Shown here in pieces: positions 60,701-64,000 of a stretch of 64,000 bases of DNA. The translations under genes were made by a program, and so were the position numbers. How positions within the stretch are numbered: the first letter of the stretch is position 1; each line of letters begins with the position of its first letter. Below the pieces are notes generated by a model. The model did no database searches and was not told where the DNA came from. It saw nothing but the letters and a program-made list of their open reading frames with translations. Source of the DNA: Slackia sp. ZJ119. Its GTDB lineage: Bacteria; Actinomycetota; Coriobacteriia; Coriobacteriales; Eggerthellaceae. Where the stretch lies: the NCBI RefSeq assembly GCF_011039175.1, contig NZ_JAAKEN010000002.1:1-64000 (forward strand), written 5' to 3'.

Positions 60701-62467
60701 ATGACCACCTTTGCTGACCTCGGCTTGTCCGAACGTGCGCTCAACGCCGTCGAAAAGCTCGGCTACGACGCCCCCACCCCGGTGCAGGAACAGGCCATCC
60801 CCTACGTCATGGAAGGCCGCGACGTCATCGCCGCCGCCAGCACGGGCACCGGCAAAACCGCCGCCTTCCTGCTGCCCACCATGGGGTCGATGCCGAGCGT
60901 GAAGCGCGGGCGCCGCCCACCGCGGATGCTCGTCGTCAGCCCCACGCGCGAGCTTGCCCAGCAGATAGCGCACACGGCCATGCAGGTCGGCCGCAAGACG
61001 AACCACTTCGTGACCACGGTGTTCGGCGGCTCGTCCTACGGTCCGCAGATCAACGAGATCCGCCGCGGCACCGACATCCTCATCGCCACGCCGGGCCGCC
61101 TGAACGACCTCATCGACCGCGAGGTTGTCGACCTCGGCGCCATAGAAGTGCTCGTGCTGGACGAGGCCGACCGCATGCTTGACATGGGCTTTCTCCCCGA
61201 CGTGACGAAGATCGTCGACCAGACGCCCACCGACCGCCAAACGCTTCTGTTCTCGGCGACCATCGATGAGAGCATCCAGAACAACCTGGGATCGCTTTTG
61301 CGCGATCCGGCCGTCGTCGAGGTGTCGCGCAACGGCGAAACGGCCAAGACCGTCGAGCAGTTCATCCTCCCCATCAAGAACTTCCAGAAGCAAGAGCTGC
61401 TGGAAGCCCTGCTGGAAGAGAAGGGCCACGAACGCGTCATTGTGTTCGCACGCACAAAATTCCGCACCGAAGAATGCATGGAAGCGCTGCGTGCGGCGGG
61501 CTACAAGGCCGAGTCGATCCATTCGGACAAAAACCAGTCGCAGCGGCGTCGCGCGTTGAACGCGTTTCGCAAGGGAGATGCGAAAGTCCTGGTCGCAACA
61601 GATGTTTTGGCTCGCGGCATCGACGTGCCCGAAGTGGACTACGTGGTGAACTTCGACCTGCCCGACATGCCCGAGGATTACGTGCACCGCATCGGGCGCA
61701 CGGGCCGCGCAGGCGAAGAGGGACTTGCCATCTCGTTTGTAACACGCGAGTCACGTAAAACGCTGCGCGAAATTGAGCATCTGATCGGCAAGGATCTGCC
61801 GTACATGGAGCTGGAGAGCTTTGAAACCGACCCGAGCCTTGTCGAAAAGGGCGACAAGGACGCGAAGGGATCGCGCCGAGGCGGCGGCAAGCGCCAAGGA
61901 CGCCGCGGAGGCGCCGGGCGCGACGAAGGCCGCAGCCGCAGCAGAAGCGAACGCGGCGATCGCCGCGAAGGCCAGCGACGAGACCGCAACGAGGCAAGAA
62001 GCCGAGACGAGCGCGACAAGCGCCGTGGCGGCGCCGGACGGCCGGGCAAGTCGGCGCGGACCTCGGAGCGCGGACGCGACGCCGCGAAAGCGAACGAGCG
62101 CAGCACCCGCGGATTCCGGGGCGATTTCCACACGTCGCAAGAGCAGGACAAGCGGTCTCGGTTCGCCAGCCGGCCGCAGAAGGGCGCAAAGGGCGGACGC
62201 TCGTCGTCGCGCACCGATCGCAGCGACGAGCGCCGCGGCGGCTATCGCGGCAACCGGGACGAACGCCGAGGCGGCTACCAGGGCGGCGGCACCCGAGGCG
62301 CACGCCGCGACGAGCGCAGCGATCGCCGGCCGGAAAACTCCAACGCGCACAACGCCCAGCAGCGCATTCGCCAGACGGCCAAGAAACACCAGGTCAACGA
62401 CCAGGCTGTCGGCCCGGACAAGCCGACCAAGCACAGCACGTACGACTACAGCAAGTTCATGAAGTAG
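60701..62467 (+). CDS. DEAD-box ATP-dependent RNA helicase
   Basis: A 588-residue helicase of the RhlE/DeaD/CshA type that unwinds RNA, often in cold adaptation, ribosome assembly or RNA decay. The core (1-375) has the Q motif (FADLGLSERALNAVEKLGYDAPTPVQEQAI), Walker A ASTGTGKTAAF, DEAD in LVLDEADRML, SAT in FSATIDES, and motif VI HRIGRTGRAG. The C-terminal 210 residues are a basic Arg/Gly/Asp/Ser-rich tail with RGGYRG-type repeats, which should bind RNA non-specifically. The ATG follows AGAAGAGAAACGG. A terminator is at 62545. Confidence 0.93.
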   Translation: MTTFADLGLSERALNAVEKLGYDAPTPVQEQAIPYVMEGRDVIAAASTGTGKTAAFLLPTMGSMPSVKRGRRPPRMLVVSPTRELAQQIAHTAMQVGRKTNHFVTTVFGGSSYGPQINEIRRGTDILIATPGRLNDLIDREVVDLGAIEVLVLDEADRMLDMGFLPDVTKIVDQTPTDRQTLLFSATIDESIQNNLGSLLRDPAVVEVSRNGETAKTVEQFILPIKNFQKQELLEALLEEKGHERVIVFARTKFRTEECMEALRAAGYKAESIHSDKNQSQRRRALNAFRKGDAKVLVATDVLARGIDVPEVDYVVNFDLPDMPEDYVHRIGRTGRAGEEGLAISFVTRESRKTLREIEHLIGKDLPYMELESFETDPSLVEKGDKDAKGSRRGGGKRQGRRGGAGRDEGRSRSRSERGDRREGQRRDRNEARSRDERDKRRGGAGRPGKSARTSERGRDAAKANERSTRGFRGDFHTSQEQDKRSRFASRPQKGAKGGRSSSRTDRSDERRGGYRGNRDERRGGYQGGGTRGARRDERSDRRPENSNAHNAQQRIRQTAKKHQVNDQAVGPDKPTKHSTYDYSKFMK

Positions 62468-62544
62468 CTGGCCGCAAGGCTGCGGAGCGTCGAAGCGGGG
62501 GCGCCGCGGCCTTGCGCGAACGCGGCCCGAACGAAAGCAGGCAC

Positions 62545-62578
62545 AAGCGGGGTCCCATGCGCGGGGCCCCGCTTTTTT
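62545..62578. terminator. Bidirectional intrinsic terminator
   Basis: The stem aagcggggtcc (62545-62555) pairs with gggccccgctt (62564-62574) with one G-T pair and ends in a run of six T on the plus strand. It serves the helicase gene and possibly the convergent UbiB gene. Confidence 0.85.
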
Positions 62579-62646
62579 ACGGGGCACGTCCTCTTCGTCC
62601 GCCCTCGAGAGGCGCCGGTTCGTTTCGCCGGCTTTGGTCGGCACCC

Positions 62647-64000
62647 CTAGCGCCGCCGGGTGATGTCGAACAGCACCCACACCGACAGCACCGCTGCGCC
62701 GAGGTACCCGAAAAAGCCCAGCACCGGCACGCCGAGCAGCCGCGGCTCCATCGACGACAGCGACAGCATGGAAGACCCCACGAACAGCCCCGCAATAATG
62801 ACGCCCAGCACGAGACGGTTCACCATGCTCCCCAGCCGGTTCAACAGCTCTGGCGATCCGGACATGGTCATGTTCATTTTCAGCTGGCCGCGCGTCAACA
62901 TGCGCAGCGCTTCCCCAGAATACTGCGCCGCGCTCATCGCTCCTGCCGCCGACGCCCGCGTCTGCAGCACCATGTCTTCAAGCATGTCTTTCAGCAGGTC
63001 GAACCGGTCGCTCGTGTTCTCGATGTGCGCGTTGATGATGCCCACGACGTTGCTGTTGGGAATGTAGGGCCCGATGGTGCCTTCGATGGAGACGATGCCG
63101 CGCGAAATGCTCGTGATGGTGGACGGCAGCGTGACCTTGCACACGCGCGTGAGCGACAAGATGTCGGTGAGGAATTGCCCGATGTCGATGTCGGCCACGT
63201 CGCAGCTGCCGTATTGCTCCAGCAAAAGGTCCAGGTCAGCGAGGAATCTCGGATGGTCGATGACGCTGTTGTCCTTCGCCACGGCGAAACTGACCAACGC
63301 GTCTTTCAGCTTCGTGGAGCTTTGCAGCCCGACGGCCTTGATGATTTCGCCGAACCCGAAGCGGTCGCGCGGCGACAGGCGGCCCATGTTGCCCAGGTCG
63401 ATGTAGACGATCTTCCCGCCGCGCACGATGACGTTGCCCGGATGCGGATCGGCGTGGAAAAAGCCGTGGTCGAGAATCTGCGTGGCGTAGTTGTCGAGCA
63501 GCTTCTCGCCGATTTCCTCCAAGTCGTAGCCGGCCGCCTCAAGCGCCTCGCGGTTGCCGATGGAGATGCCGTCGATGTACTCCATGACCACGACGTTTTC
63601 GCCCGACAGCTCGTCGTAGACTTTCGGGCAATCGATGAACGCCACGTTTTTGTTCAGCTGAGCAAATTCTTTCAAGTTCGCGGCTTCTCGCTGGAAATCG
63701 GTTTCCTCGAGGAAGGTGACCCACATCTCTTCGACCACGGCCTGCAAATCGATCATTTGCTCGCCCTTGATCAGGCGCGACAGCTTTCGAGCCGCAGACC
63801 GCATGATGTCGATGTCTTGCGCCATGACCTCTTTCACGCCCGGTCGCTGGATCTTTATCGCCACCACGTCGCCGTTGCGCAGCCGCGCCTTGTGCACCTG
63901 CGCAAGACTGGCGCTGCCGAGCGGCGTCGGATCGATGGCGTCGAACAGCTCGCCTTGCGCGTCGCCGTAAATGTCGTCGAGCACCCGCAGAATGTCCTCG
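62647..64000 (-). CDS. UbiB/ABC1 (AarF) family kinase-like protein, N-terminus outside window
   Basis: The frame is open to the window end, so about 450 C-terminal residues are seen and roughly the first 100 are missing. Family motifs are DPTPLGSASLAQVHKARLRNG (Ala-rich loop), VVAIKIQRPGV (ATP-site Lys), DHGFFHADPHPGNVIV and VYIDLGNMGRL (metal-binding Asp). Two hydrophobic segments at the C-terminus (LVLGVIIAGLFVGSSML, VLGFFGYLGAAVLSVWVLF) anchor it in the membrane. UbiB-like proteins are atypical ATPases that support isoprenoid quinone synthesis or distribution, here presumably menaquinone. Confidence 0.9.
   Translation of the reverse strand, partial: EDILRVLDDIYGDAQGELFDAIDPTPLGSASLAQVHKARLRNGDVVAIKIQRPGVKEVMAQDIDIMRSAARKLSRLIKGEQMIDLQAVVEEMWVTFLEETDFQREAANLKEFAQLNKNVAFIDCPKVYDELSGENVVVMEYIDGISIGNREALEAAGYDLEEIGEKLLDNYATQILDHGFFHADPHPGNVIVRGGKIVYIDLGNMGRLSPRDRFGFGEIIKAVGLQSSTKLKDALVSFAVAKDNSVIDHPRFLADLDLLLEQYGSCDVADIDIGQFLTDILSLTRVCKVTLPSTITSISRGIVSIEGTIGPYIPNSNVVGIINAHIENTSDRFDLLKDMLEDMVLQTRASAAGAMSAAQYSGEALRMLTRGQLKMNMTMSGSPELLNRLGSMVNRLVLGVIIAGLFVGSSMLSLSSMEPRLLGVPVLGFFGYLGAAVLSVWVLFDITRRR

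Overview
The window looks like a chromosomal stretch from a high-GC anaerobic actinobacterium of the Coriobacteriia, most likely a Slackia- or Eggerthella-like member of the Eggerthellales. This is an inference from gene content: three secreted proteins with GW/WYYL-type cell-wall-binding repeats, a Tat-dependent DUF362 protein, a glycerol oxidation locus with a DUF1667 protein, EFR1-type flavodoxin-ferredoxin and HydE proteins, LuxR-type regulators, and a glycogen operon of the GlgC/GlgD type. No rRNA or CRISPR array was seen; two tRNA genes (Gln-UUG, Lys-UUU) are present.

Layout. 1-3.7 kb: the 3' end of an AT-rich unknown gene, a nested-palindrome MITE-like element, a vWA protein, a glutaredoxin-like protein and an amtB-glnK pair. 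3.7-11.0 kb: a large beta-helix surface protein, a DUF362 lipoprotein, a CocE-type hydrolase and a TetR regulator. 11.0-19.6 kb: a repeat-rich gap, GMP synthase without a glutaminase domain, glycerol kinase facing a fused GlpA-like/BFD/FAD oxidoreductase plus DUF1667, and an iron alcohol dehydrogenase. 19.8-31.2 kb: a GH5 wall hydrolase, a rhodanese lipoprotein, a membrane-anchored XRE regulator, HydE, a DUF4143 ATPase held between two perfect 49-bp direct repeats, an EFR1 protein, tRNA-Gln, a Vsr endonuclease and a serine hydrolase with wall-binding repeats.

31.4-45.8 kb: one tightly spaced minus-strand operon that covers glycogen synthesis and breakdown: a fused GlgB-GlgC, GlgD, GlgA with a histone-like 262-residue N-terminal extension, GlgP, a fused GH13-MalQ, and Pgi. 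46-49.3 kb: an EamA transporter and a large unknown protein. 49.5-57.7 kb: AcpS diverges from an esterase - acyl carrier protein - phosphotransacylase - butyrate kinase - MFS series, followed by an oppositely oriented histidine kinase/response regulator pair and a stand-alone LuxR HTH. This looks like a dedicated acyl-group fermentation module that makes ATP through an acyl phosphate. 57.9-64 kb: repeats, tRNA-Lys with a partial duplicate, an ATP-grasp protein, a DEAD-box helicase and a UbiB-family kinase cut by the window end.

Two families of dispersed non-coding elements recur. Family 1 is 254-255 bp, AT-rich, with about 29-30 bp imperfect terminal inverted repeats (three copies). Family 2 has TAGGGAAA-type ends, and in three cases the end supplies the TAG stop codon of the adjoining gene. 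Together with the 49-bp repeats, the fusions in the glycogen operon and the acyl-kinase operon, these are the most unusual parts of the window.
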